Shown: positions 22,184-32,421 of the stretch, piece by piece
Numbering within the stretch: position 1 is the stretch's first letter
Layout of the letters: each line of letters begins with the position of its first letter
Assembly (NCBI GenBank): GCA_027475525.1
Contig: JAMWFC010000003.1
Span: 62,001 to 126,000, forward strand
From: Macrolepiota albuminosa
Taxonomy: Eukaryota > Basidiomycota > Agaricomycetes > Agaricales > Agaricaceae
Direction: 5' to 3'
Length of the DNA stretch: 64,000 nt
Program-made: the position numbers and the translations under genes
Notes under the pieces: model-generated
The model's input: only the letters and a program-made list of their open reading frames with translations
Told to the model about the DNA's origin: nothing
The model's database searches: none

Positions 22184-23590
22184 TTAATACCGATCATCGT
22201 CTAGCACCCTTCGCATCTGTTTGAAAATTTCCTCACGACGCCTTTCTCGTTCCAACTCGATTTCTTCCTCGGTGGTTATCAAATGCCTGCTTGTGGTTGA
22301 TCCCACGGAACTTCCAAAGTCTTGGGTCAGCGTATCTTCTTCAGTTTCGACTTCTACTTTAGGTTCTGAATAGCTATGTCTTCGCAAAAGTTCTCTGTGA
22401 CCGATGTCCTCCGGTATTGGCGGTGGAGTCTCGGGACTGAGAACACGTCCAGGAGACCCATACCGATTCTTGTACCCTGTCGTATCCGGGCTATGCCATC
22501 CACTTGTATCGTGATAGCTTGATGTGCGGGGTGTGCTTCCTGCTCTAGAAAGAGCTCTTTCTGTTTGCCGAGCGGCCTCTTCCATTGCAGCGTCCATTCT
22601 TGCCGCCCATTCTAGGCAAAGATTGGCAAAATGGTTTTGTGATTTGATTAAGCTGAGCATACCTTCTTTTAATGACGGAGAAGGACTCCTTGTGTTTATC
22701 TCTCTCGTATCTCGCAAAAGGTCGACGTCAGATGGATTCCGTCGCTTGCGGCGACAGAAAAATATCGTTGCAGAAATTATAACGAGGCCAAGTATACCAC
22801 CAAGAACGCCTCCTACAGTCGCACCAATAGGTTTTTTCGAGTTGAGATTTCGATTCGTTGGTGCCAAATAACTTATTTTCGAACTTGTAGTGATTGAAAC
22901 TGAAATATTATCAAATGGGCTCGAAGAAGCTATAGTCTGGACCAGGCCCGATTCCGCGGGAGATGTAGAAGATCCAACCCGCACAGTGGCCGGAGGTACA
23001 ACCCGCCCAGTGGGCATAGGAGATACAACCTGCAAAGTGGCCGTAGAAGATAAAAGATAAAACCTGCGGGGTGGACGTTATGACGGAAGTATTCGATTTG
23101 TCGGGCTGACCCTGTGAACTAGACATACTATTGGGCCTGTCAGCTCATAAATAACTTCAGTGATTCAGCAGACGCACGAAGTGCTCGTCCGCGACAAGGC
23201 TGAAGCGATAGAGGATGTGCCCTTCTTTGTCTTTGATGTAGGTTCGGAAGTCGAAGTTGATGTCGTCATGTTTCCCGGACTTCATCCTGCTATCAAGTTG
23301 GTTCTCTCTAAGCAAAATAGGCAAACTTACCTTGCCGGCACCGCAGATTTAGATCTGCATATCTGTCAATGTCAACCTGCACAGTTTGGTGAACTTGGGC
23401 ATACGATGTGGACATATTGATTGAAATAAATGTGAGAGGATTATGAGTTGTTGAACCACCGGTTTGCCCTCGTCTGTTCACAGTGTCGCAGGCGTAACTG
23501 GTAACAGGCACAGCTAACTTATGTTCTGGAGAGGTCAAGGTAGCCAGAACGTCAAGTTGAAGAGCACCAGGCCTAGCAAAAAAAACTAAA
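22184..23590 (-). CDS. Single-pass Ser/Thr-rich membrane protein, family member 4
   Basis: The best preserved family tail. The N-terminal exon (from about 23590) has leader VLVFFARPGALQLD and an extracellular region without the clear W-S-DPP motif. A spliced Ser/Thr stalk (TSTSTSEPTSKTKKG) follows, then a short minisatellite (about 22970-23060, 27-bp units giving repeats of nine residues), the membrane helix IGATVGGVLGGILGLVII and the stop-transfer RRKRR. An intron with donor GTATGCTCAG follows SPSPSLKEG. The tail begins EWAARMDAAMEEAARQTERA, has Pro/Ser-rich linkers (SPETPPPIPED) and ends ERERRREEIFKQMRRVLDDD. Function unknown; the helical charged end suggests a protein-binding element. The exact 5' exon structure is uncertain. 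Confidence 0.72.
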
Positions 23591-24436
23591 ACCCTGTGTG
23601 TTCGAGAATTCGAATGAGACGGGTGGTGACTCGAAGCAGAAAGTTATATCAGCGCACGTTATGGGTTTGAACATGGTCGAGAGTCGCAGATGCATCGAGT
23701 TGACAGGAGGTAATCTCACATGCAGTCTTCGGATCGCAGTATGTAGTAACAAGGAAAAGGAAAGCAAGAACGGCTGGGAAAGGAGACTGATCAGATCAGC
23801 AGTAAAGCTATGGCTATGGAATCCACCATTCAACGATACACCTACAGGATTTGTTCGCCATCTTATTTGTTCCTAACTTTTGATCATCCATTGCAATGCG
23901 TGCTAGGGAATAATGGCTTATGGAAGCAGCCTAAGAGTAAGTACTTTGAAATACGGTGCTGCCAACCTAGTTGTTGTTCGAAGCCTTCAAAAACTTGTTG
24001 ACATCCTGTAAAGGGCTTGAGAAATAAGATGATGAGAAGTTTCACTATTAACTTCCTTGAACTCGGTGTTAATGTAAAGCTGAGATTGATCATGGCTCTA
24101 CAACGACCATCATTTGATAACAACGCAATTCCTAAACAACACAATGATATCAATGCAAGTTAGTGTAAGTCACTGAAGTTTAGATATAAACATGGTACTT
24201 ATGTTGTGTCGAGTCCTGCCAGCCTGTGAGTATGATGATGATGATACTCTGAATTCTTATTCAAGTAAAGTATAAGGAGACATGGTTCACCTTGGAACGT
24301 CTTATCGAGTAAAATCGTTTCATAGGAATGCACGATAACTGACCCTTAATTGGTTAGGATTTCGGGGCGGCATGTATAGTTAAAATCAGAGAGTATGTAT
24401 ATTATCATTTGTCGGCTAACATGATGTGTAGAAAAT
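23591..24436. other. Intergenic, no supported gene
   Basis: I see only short unsupported frames and no repeats or RNA genes. Confidence 0.45.
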
Positions 24437-25945
24437 TCAAACATACGGCGGAAGCAACCCAGATGTGCTACCATTGCTACTCGAAGATAGATTACGAGTG
24501 CTGTAATCAGCATGATGGCGAATTCTCCCAGACGATACTACTGGGGAACTCGCGAAAGGATCATGTTCCTGGTATCCATGCGCAAAGTTGTCGGCTCTGC
24601 CCTGTGGGCCTTGATATCCAGTCTCAATGGAAGGAGAGTAGTCATTGTAAGCATAAATGCGATGTTGGATCATCTCCTGCGGTGTTATGCCACCGTCGAA
24701 GTCTGCAGGCCCAGGTGATCTGGTTCCAGGTGGGGGTCCAAACCATTCTGCAAGTGGCTATCAGGATAGTGATGCATATATATGTCAAGGCTCAATACCA
24801 TCATCCGCGCCAGAGTTCAACTCTTCAAGCTTCTTGTTCTGGAATTCTCTGCGCCGACGCCTTAGCATGAAAATAATGAAGCCAAACACTGCAAGCACTA
24901 CCACACCGCCTGCAGTGCCCCCCGCAATAGCACTCGTCGGTGTTGCTTTGCTGTTAGAAGCCTGTGGAGCTGAAGTTGTTGTTGACGAAGTAGCCACTGC
25001 GCTGCCATCAGCAGATAAGGTTCCGGTGGATATGGCAGGGAAGGTAGACGTGGGATCAACGCCTGAAATTGACATAGTTTGGGTAGTTGCCGATGGAAGA
25101 CGGAAAAACGTAGAGCTGTTTGAAGTAGCGGTCGTATGCTCTGCAGCAGAAAATTTCGATAATGTTGTTGAAGACCTTGTTTTGGTCAGACTTGAAGTAG
25201 TTTGGTTGCTGGTTGTTGAAGCTACGAAGAAAGCGGTACTCGTACTTGTGTCTTATTATTCGATAGCACTATATCATCTCTTCTTGTGGAACTCACCTTG
25301 AAGGAGAGATATCAGATGTTGATGTGGTGGTAGGTGTCAGCAACACGGTTGATGACAAGTCTGACGGAGTCGGAGAAGTAGTTAAAATGTCCAAACTTGA
25401 AGATGACGAGGAAGGAACTGTAGAGCTAGTTGGAAGGGGCGAGGATCCGCTAATGCTCAGGGTCACGTCAGCAGTAGCAAGTACTACACTTCCGTCACTA
25501 CGAGCTCAATGGTCAGTTTGTACTTTAGAATGAGGTAAAAACTAATCCTACATGCTACTTGTTGCCCTGATTTCACATGGAATGCTGGATTTCAGTATTT
25601 CAGTGAATAGAAGAGATCACATAGCGGCTCTTTAACTTACTCGCGCTGTATACCTCCAAGAGAACCAAATTGAGATGGACTAGGTATCACAGAAGCTACT
25701 CCTGCTCCAGTATCCACCGGGTGTGAAGTCAGGGGTATCGTAGTGGTCGGCCCAAATCTAGCCAACGTAGTACACACAGTATCTAAATTGAACGAAGGCG
25801 GATCACCAGGAACTGAAGTCCAGGTGACTTGGAATGAAGAACCAATAATCAAGGGAGTTACGGGAGAGTCGAGAACAAGTGCTTGAGAGGCCCAGAGAAA
25901 GCAAAAGAAGCTGTGTTTGGTTAGCCAGGACTGTGGAAAGGAATG
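24437..25945 (-). CDS. Single-pass Ser/Thr-rich membrane protein, family member 5
   Basis: The signal peptide (FFCFLWASQALVLDSP) is followed by FQVTWTSVPGDPPSFNL, the clearest Kre9/KNH-like motif of the cluster. A long spliced Ser/Thr stalk (25530-25080) leads to the membrane helix IAGGTAGGVVVLAVFGFIIF and RRRRREFQNKK. An intron (GTATTGAGCC to CTTGCAG) joins ADD to EWFGPPPGTRSPGPADF. The C-terminus (YAYNDYSPSIETGYQGP, ending TSGLLPPYV) differs from members 1, 2 and 4 and lacks the charged helix. The conserved Glu-Trp after the intron shows common descent. Probably surface-exposed; a PPxY-like end could bind WW domains, but that is inference. Confidence 0.7.
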
Positions 25946-26811
25946 GCTTGGAGGACGTACGAAAGCTTAAGAAGGATAGACCTCTTGCAAGAAGGAAACA
26001 TGTCTGATAGGTTGGACCTATCGTTCTTGCATCCGTTGAAAAATATGAACTGTGGACTGGAATTTGCCAAGATAAGTGGCAGATATATTATACTTGTTCA
26101 TCAGTCAACGTTAATCACTGTGCGTCATACGAGGTAGTAGATAGGCTGTTGAACAAACATGGATGCGTATGTGAAAGAAGGCCCATCAGCGTGACATTGA
26201 GCGAGGCTATGCATGCATGTGCCGCTCGTCATGTTCCATCTGCCAACACCTATCATACGTCAAACAATTAAACAGGTTACAAAAGACACATACTTGGATT
26301 GGTTACCCTAGCATAGCAGCAATCATTGATCATCGAGAGCTATTTGCAACGATCTAGTCGCGAGAACTAGAAGTTTCCGTTTTCTTTTGTAGTTCTAGAA
26401 TGAATGACAGATTGAAAGAAAATGACCAGCTTCCACGAGGATGGTGCGTCCAGTGATGAGGCCTGAGGCGGGAAAATAGAGGTACAACTCTCCTTGACTT
26501 ATACCGTTCGCAACAGCTTGATAGAGTTCCGTACATTTGTACTAATTCTTGACTGTCACCCGACGTGATCGAGTGATAGGTTATCTTAAGGTACTACTAC
26601 TACAGCAATAACTTTGACATATTTTCGGAAAATACCGTGAACTTTTCTGAATTGTTCATCGTTGTCTTCCGTCAGCTGTCATTATAGACGTTTTTACATA
26701 CGAGGATAAGAGAGATTAAGTAAAGAGTGGAAAGGTTGATGTATTAGGAATGACGAGAGCATACTGTCATATGTTTATTATATTATTCGTCCTAGCAGAT
26801 CGATAGTGTCG
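25946..26811. other. Intergenic, no supported gene
   Basis: No domain-bearing frame on either strand and no repeat noticed. Confidence 0.45.
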
Positions 26812-28323
26812 TCATGCATGGTGGATTTGTTGTTCGTAGGTATACGAATCCGTTGTGACACTGTATTCAGGGGGCTGAAGATATTCTGTAGAGGAATTCA
26901 GCCTCTGAATGATATGAGTCCCGAAGTCCCTTCTCTGACCTTCCAATTGGGAAATCCGTTCCTGTAAATGCCAAATGAGACGTCTGTCATTTCTCGTCTC
27001 CTGTGTAATAGCATCCAAATCTTCCAAATCTTCTGAACAGCCAGGACGATCAAGTCGTGTGGACGACGTGGTCGCTCGTAGTGGTCGTAGTGGTAGATTT
27101 TCTTCTGACCGAACTAAGAAGTTTGCAAGTCAAGCTTGTGAGAGAAGACATAGTAGGATAAGTACACACTACGAGGTTTTTCCGAAGGTTGATTATATGA
27201 TGGATCATAGTCCATTGGAGAAATAGTCGTATTAGGGCGCTTTCGACGACGTTTAATGCAAGCGAGAAGGATTAGAAGAGCAAGAAAGACTACGCTCCCC
27301 AAAGTCCCACCGATGATAGAACCGACTTGGCTGGGTTTCAATTTAACATTCGAGGTAGAATCTGACGAGCCTGCCGATTGGGTGGGAACGTCAGTGGTGA
27401 AAGTCACCGTTGTGACACCAGTCGAGGATCCAGATATGAACGTGATCGTCGTCGTTTCTTCAACAACAGTGAATCCAGACGGGGCAGAAGTAAAACCACC
27501 GGCGATGTTCACAGATGCCTGAGACGTGATGGTCCAAACTTTACCAGAGGAGTCCGTGGTAGTAAAGGTTTCCATTATGGCTGTTGTTTGTCCTGACACC
27601 GACATCCCTATATCCGTCGTCAACTGCGCCGATGCCTGCGTCAGAACAGAGTTACTGGAGCTTTGAAAAGCCACAGATGCAAGGATTGAAGAAAAAGAAC
27701 TTGAGCTTGACGATCTAGTGTAGATAGTGTAGAGATCAGATCAGGTCCACGGGTGTTTTTAGAGGCCACCGACATACGTAGTATCGGCCGCTGAAGGGGA
27801 CGGAGTAGAAGTCTGTGGTAAAGAAGGAACCGTAGGAGTCGTGATGGTGGCAGCCGCAGGCTTCGTAGGCTTCGTAGGATTCGTAAGGACAGACGATGAA
27901 TGGATGGATGATGTTGGCGGATCTGCAGCAAGCACAGCTATTGTGGGACTCGAAGCGAGGGCGCTCGTATTACTTGGAGTATGTTAGTAAACGCCACGAG
28001 TATAATGAGATACTTACGAGGTGAATGTAGCCTGGATAAAACACGAGCTAAGGTGCTTCATGAGACGGGAGCGAAGGGGGAAGAAGAATCACTTGCCCCA
28101 GTGGCAATCGATGACCATTTCCCAAGGGGATGGAAAGATGCATTTCGCTTTTCTGTACAGAATTCTGAAGAGTCACCGTAAAATTGTTGTTACAGACTGC
28201 TTTAACATTGAACTCTGGAGGGTCACTAGGACTGGAAGTCCAGGTGAGATTTAAAGTCTGATCAGGAGATACAGACTTCATGAGACTCCCAAATTTCAGT
28301 CCATGAGCGTTCTCAAAGGCCAT
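26812..28323 (-). CDS. Single-pass Ser/Thr-rich membrane protein, family member 6
   Basis: The N-terminal exon encodes LNLTWTSSPSDPPEFNV, the shared beta-domain motif. A Ser/Thr/Pro-rich stalk follows (27930-27400), with WTITSQASVNIAGG and TVTFTTDVPTQSAG. The membrane helix is VGSIIGGTLGSVVFLALLIL with KRRRKRP. An intron (GTGTACTTAT to CTTCTTAG) joins EKPRS to RSEENLPLRPLR. The tail has an acidic coil, LEDLDAITQETRNDRRL then HLQERISQLEGQRRD, and ends with PPEYSV and a Tyr-rich stretch. The coiled coil replaces the charged terminal helix of members 1, 2 and 4. The start used is the ATG at 28323; it lacks an obvious signal peptide, so a more distal start is possible. Confidence 0.68.
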
Positions 28324-29455
28324 GAGAGCAAAACTGTTAAGGAATCAGGAACATCTAGGACTGCATTGGAAAGGAGGGAGACATACATGAACTGAAGATA
28401 CAAGAACCGCTTACTTTCCATGGTGAGGCCAACGACAATGATAGCAGATGTCTTTGGAGAAGATTTGAAAGAACGCCATGCTAGGTGATTATTATTTTGA
28501 AGGCGATCGACGTGATTCGCCCGATTGTTGATCACCACAGCCAAAGGACCAGTAGATCAAAAGAGAAGAAAGCCATAGATAGAGTCAAACATCTCAAAAT
28601 AAGCTGCGGAGACTAATCTTAGGAGTTTCTACCGCATATATCCATGTTTGAAGATACCCCAAACTTGATAGGCGTGTATGTTGTTATCCATTTGTGTTAT
28701 GCCGAGGAAGAATGCTTTTGATAAGTCCTTTCGTGAAAAAAGCCATACAGCTATACCATATAATTCCAGGCGTCAGAATTAGACTTGATAGATAGATGAG
28801 GATGTTCTTTTCTAGACCGCCCAATTGGGGAAGATATTTCTGCTGGGAAACCAGAGAATTACTTGGACATAGATATTGCGAAAGCCCGTCAGAAATGAGA
28901 GATCATCAGATACAAATATGAATTTTTGGCCGCTGACCATCATGAAAGACAGTAAGTCGTTTATTAATAATGGTGGCCATCTGAGGAGTCAATAATCCTG
29001 CTCGAAGTCCGCGCCGCAAGACTATCATCTCTGGTGAGCTGTCGAACTGACCATCTCTCGAAGGCCCAGATGTTGCAAGGTTGAAGAAACGGGGCAGTAT
29101 ATTCGCATGATGTATTCAATAGGACATAAGATCATGATGCATCCATCGATTGTTGCTCAAGCAACGATATGAGCTGACAGCCGTGGGTTCATACGCATAA
29201 AACCATCGCAAAATACGGCAAGGATCTGAAAGTGTACGATGGCCAGAGAATTATCCAGTGTGGTGAAAGAAGGAGAAGACTCGAAGAGGGTAAGGATTCA
29301 GTTCAGCTTGAGTCAATACAACTAAATAACCAAATTCGAACAAACTTTGCATCTCGTCTCTCCGCTTGCAACTTGAAAACTCCAAGTTTAACCTATAACA
29401 AAGTCACAGTGCTTGAAATTGAAACAAGCTTAAACAGATTCTAGGTGCTAGGATC
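28324..29455. other. Intergenic, likely includes Pfs2 promoter
   Basis: No supported coding region. Divergent promoter space between membrane gene 6 (minus) and Pfs2 (plus). Confidence 0.45.
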
Positions 29456-31653
29456 ATGTTAGAAACCGTTTTACCGGTTCTTTTACCCAAGGAATACATT
29501 CCACGAGAATCAGGTGTGCCGCATCTGGAGTGGAAACCGTCAAAATACCGTTCCGCGCCTCAACCGCCTCCTCAGGATGACGGGAAACTCCAAGAACTCG
29601 AGCTGGCAAGTGCTAGGCAAATGTTAGACGGGAAACTCATCAAGAAGACTAGACCAAGAAGGACCGTGGACTATAATGGAGGTATGGGTCGTTGGGCATT
29701 GGTATGTCGTACCACCAGACTTGCGGGACGGGTGTGACGGAATGTTCTTGAACACAGTTGCGCAAACTACGGCCCAATACAAACTATGTGCCATACATGC
29801 GACCAAGTCCACCGTATATTATCGATGTACGAGACTTATCATCGACGAACTGTAAATTACAACACGTTGATTCTGAATCGAACTTGTTTTAGCTGTTACC
29901 ACCAAAAGCATATCCGGATAATTCCTCAACGTCCCTGTGCACCAAGTTTGTCCATACTTCAACAAACAAGATACGATGTCCAGTCAACGTCGTTACAGTA
30001 TGTTTCGCGTCCAAATCATAAGGAGCCCATCTAAGCCATTGTAGTGGACGCCTGAAGGTCGCCGCGTGCTCACAGGCTCCACAAGCGGAGAGTTTACGTT
30101 GTGGAATGGCCTTACATTCAATTTCGAAACAATTCTCCAAGCCCATGATACTGCCATTTGTACCATGACCTTTACCCATTCTGGGGCGTATCTCGCCTCT
30201 GCTGACAAGAGCGGCATCATAAAATACTTTGAGCCCAACATGAACAATTTGACTGCATGGCAGGGTTCGAATTCACGAGAGGCTATCCGTGGCTTGAGCT
30301 TTAGTCCCGACGATCAACGATTTGCTACTGCTAGCGACGACTCGAGTGTGCGGATATGGAATTTCCAGGATCAAAGAGTGGAGAGCACTCTCACTGGTGC
30401 GAATTAATGGCCTGTCTTCCCAGAATGAGCTAACTACAATATAGGACACGGCTGGGATGTCAAATGCGTGGAGTGGCATCCAACCAAGGGCCTACTAGTG
30501 TCTGGAAGTAAAGACAACCAGATTAAATTCTGGGATCCACGAACAGGAACTGTACTCTCAACATTGCAAGTAATCTCGATTGTCATCTACACTGCTATCC
30601 TCACATACATTCCGCAGACATCAGCACAAGAACACAGTTCAAGCTCTATCATGGTCTCCAAATGGCAACATGGTAGCCAGCGCGTCCCGAGATCAAACCG
30701 TTCGTGTCTTCGACATTCGCGCAATGAAAGAATACCGCGTCCTCAAAGGGCACAAAAAGGAAGTCTGCTGTACGTTATCTTCTATTCTGCTGGCTCATAC
30801 CCCGTACTTACTCTACCGACCTTGCACAGCGGTAACATGGCACCCAGTACATCCAATCCTCGTCTCCGGCGGGTCAGAAGGTGCCATCCTCCACTGGGAC
30901 CTCGGCGCGCCCGAACCCTCATTCACCCAACCTCCTCCCGGCCCACGCGCCACCCTCTCACAAGCACACGACTCGAACGTCTGGTCGCTCGCGTTCCATC
31001 CACTCGGCCACCTCCTCGTGAGTGCGTCGAACGACCACACAACAAGGTTCTGGTCGCGTGAGCGCCCAGGCGACGTGGGGAGCGTGTTCTCAGGCGGGGG
31101 TGAGAAGCCCCCAGAGGCGACAGCCCAGGAGGATGACGAGGAATTGCCTGGGTTCGTCGGATACGCTGGACACGGCGGGGGCGTGGGCGGACACGGAGGT
31201 GGTACAGGTGCAGGTGCAGGTGCAGGTGTGGGAAGACACGGTGGGGATACCTCACACTCGTATGCCGGCGGGGACGGGGGAGGAAGCTGGTACGGCAACT
31301 CAGGCAACACACCGGGGCCTAACAACGCGGGTAGCGGTGGAAGTGGAGGGGGGAACTACGAGAATGGAAGTAACACCCGACGGAGCGGGGGTGGAGGCGG
31401 GTACTCGGATTTAGACGATAATGTTATCCCCGGCTTCGGCGCCGGAAACCAGTACCAGTCTCAGGAGAATACGAGTTCGGTCGGGAGGCAGGGTGGACCG
31501 CCGTCCTCTTTGCAGCAGGATATGTATCCCCAGGACGAGTATGGTCGCGAGAACAGAGGGGGAGGTGGGGGAGGAGATGATTGGGGCCGTGGAAGTGGGG
31601 GCGGGAACCGTCAGGGTCGGTGGGGACCACGTCGGGGCGGTGGTCGTTATTGA
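29456..31653 (+). CDS. PFS2: Pfs2-like WD-repeat subunit of the cleavage/polyadenylation factor
   Basis: Seven exons fit: 29456-29701, 29758-29826, 29893-29997, 30045-30396, 30445-30569, 30625-30769, 30830-31653, all with GT-AG introns of about 47-66 nt. Landmarks are the N-terminal motif [18 protein letters not shown], typical of Pfs2/WDR33, then WD40 blades such as [67 protein letters not shown] and [13 protein letters not shown]. The C-terminus is a Gly-rich tail ending in RG/RGG motifs ([12 protein letters not shown]), a common RNA-binding style. In yeast Pfs2 bridges factors in CPF for pre-mRNA 3'-end formation in the nucleus; WDR33 recognises AAUAAA. The gene looks complete. Confidence 0.93.
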
Positions 31654-32421
31654 TTCTCCATCCATATCATCTTCCGCTGTATTCAGATCCACCCGAATAC
31701 ATATCTCGCATGGATCAGGCCCCACGTTCTATAATCCTACAATTCCATGGAAAATCACGTAAAGTTCCATTGCACGGCGATAACAGACATGCAAGGATGC
31801 GTCATCCCCACATTAAAAGACAGCATGAATGGTTACCGTATCGCTTTCTCCATGTGTCTATTGGTTTCAGATTTTTTTTTTAGAATTCGATTCATTTTTG
31901 TACATATGTACATACATACATAATAAATGATATGAATCGTGAGCTAAAATTCTACCTTGATCGACGTCGGTCATTTTGTCATAAATCGTAGGCATAGTCA
32001 CTAGTATGAACGAATGATAAATAATATGTACGTTGCGGAGAATTTTGGCATGGGTAGATAAGAAAAGTGAGTTACGTGTACGTAAACGCAGCTCATATAA
32101 TACTAAAAATATGTCTAAGAAGTGAAATGATATGATGTGATATGGTAATACAATAGAAATTACAAGTACAAGAATCCCCGATACCGTCAAAGACGGCATT
32201 GGTTGATCGGATGTGGATGGTTGGTACAGAGGGTAAAAGCGAGCGATGCGGAGCATCGTCCGTAGGGGAAAAAAAGAAAAAAAGAGGAATTACAAACACA
32301 AGGGGTAAAGACGAACGAAAAGGCCGCGTAGACGGCCCAATCACTCATCCTTCAAAATGTCGGGGAGGGGGGGGGGAGGAAGGAACGAGGGCAAGCAAGA
32401 AAGCACCTCCGCCCAGACGAC
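31654..32421. other. Convergent intergenic region
   Basis: Between convergent Pfs2 and the PP1 regulatory subunit. AT-rich with short tacatacata repeats near 31900-31930 and a G-rich run at about 32360-32382. No gene seen; it probably contains the 3' UTRs of both neighbours. Confidence 0.5.

Noticed and set aside
30813..31725. Long Pro/His-rich and Gly-rich frames opposite to or beside Pfs2
   Set aside because: They mirror the Gly-rich GGN codons of the Pfs2 tail in other frames and have no domains.
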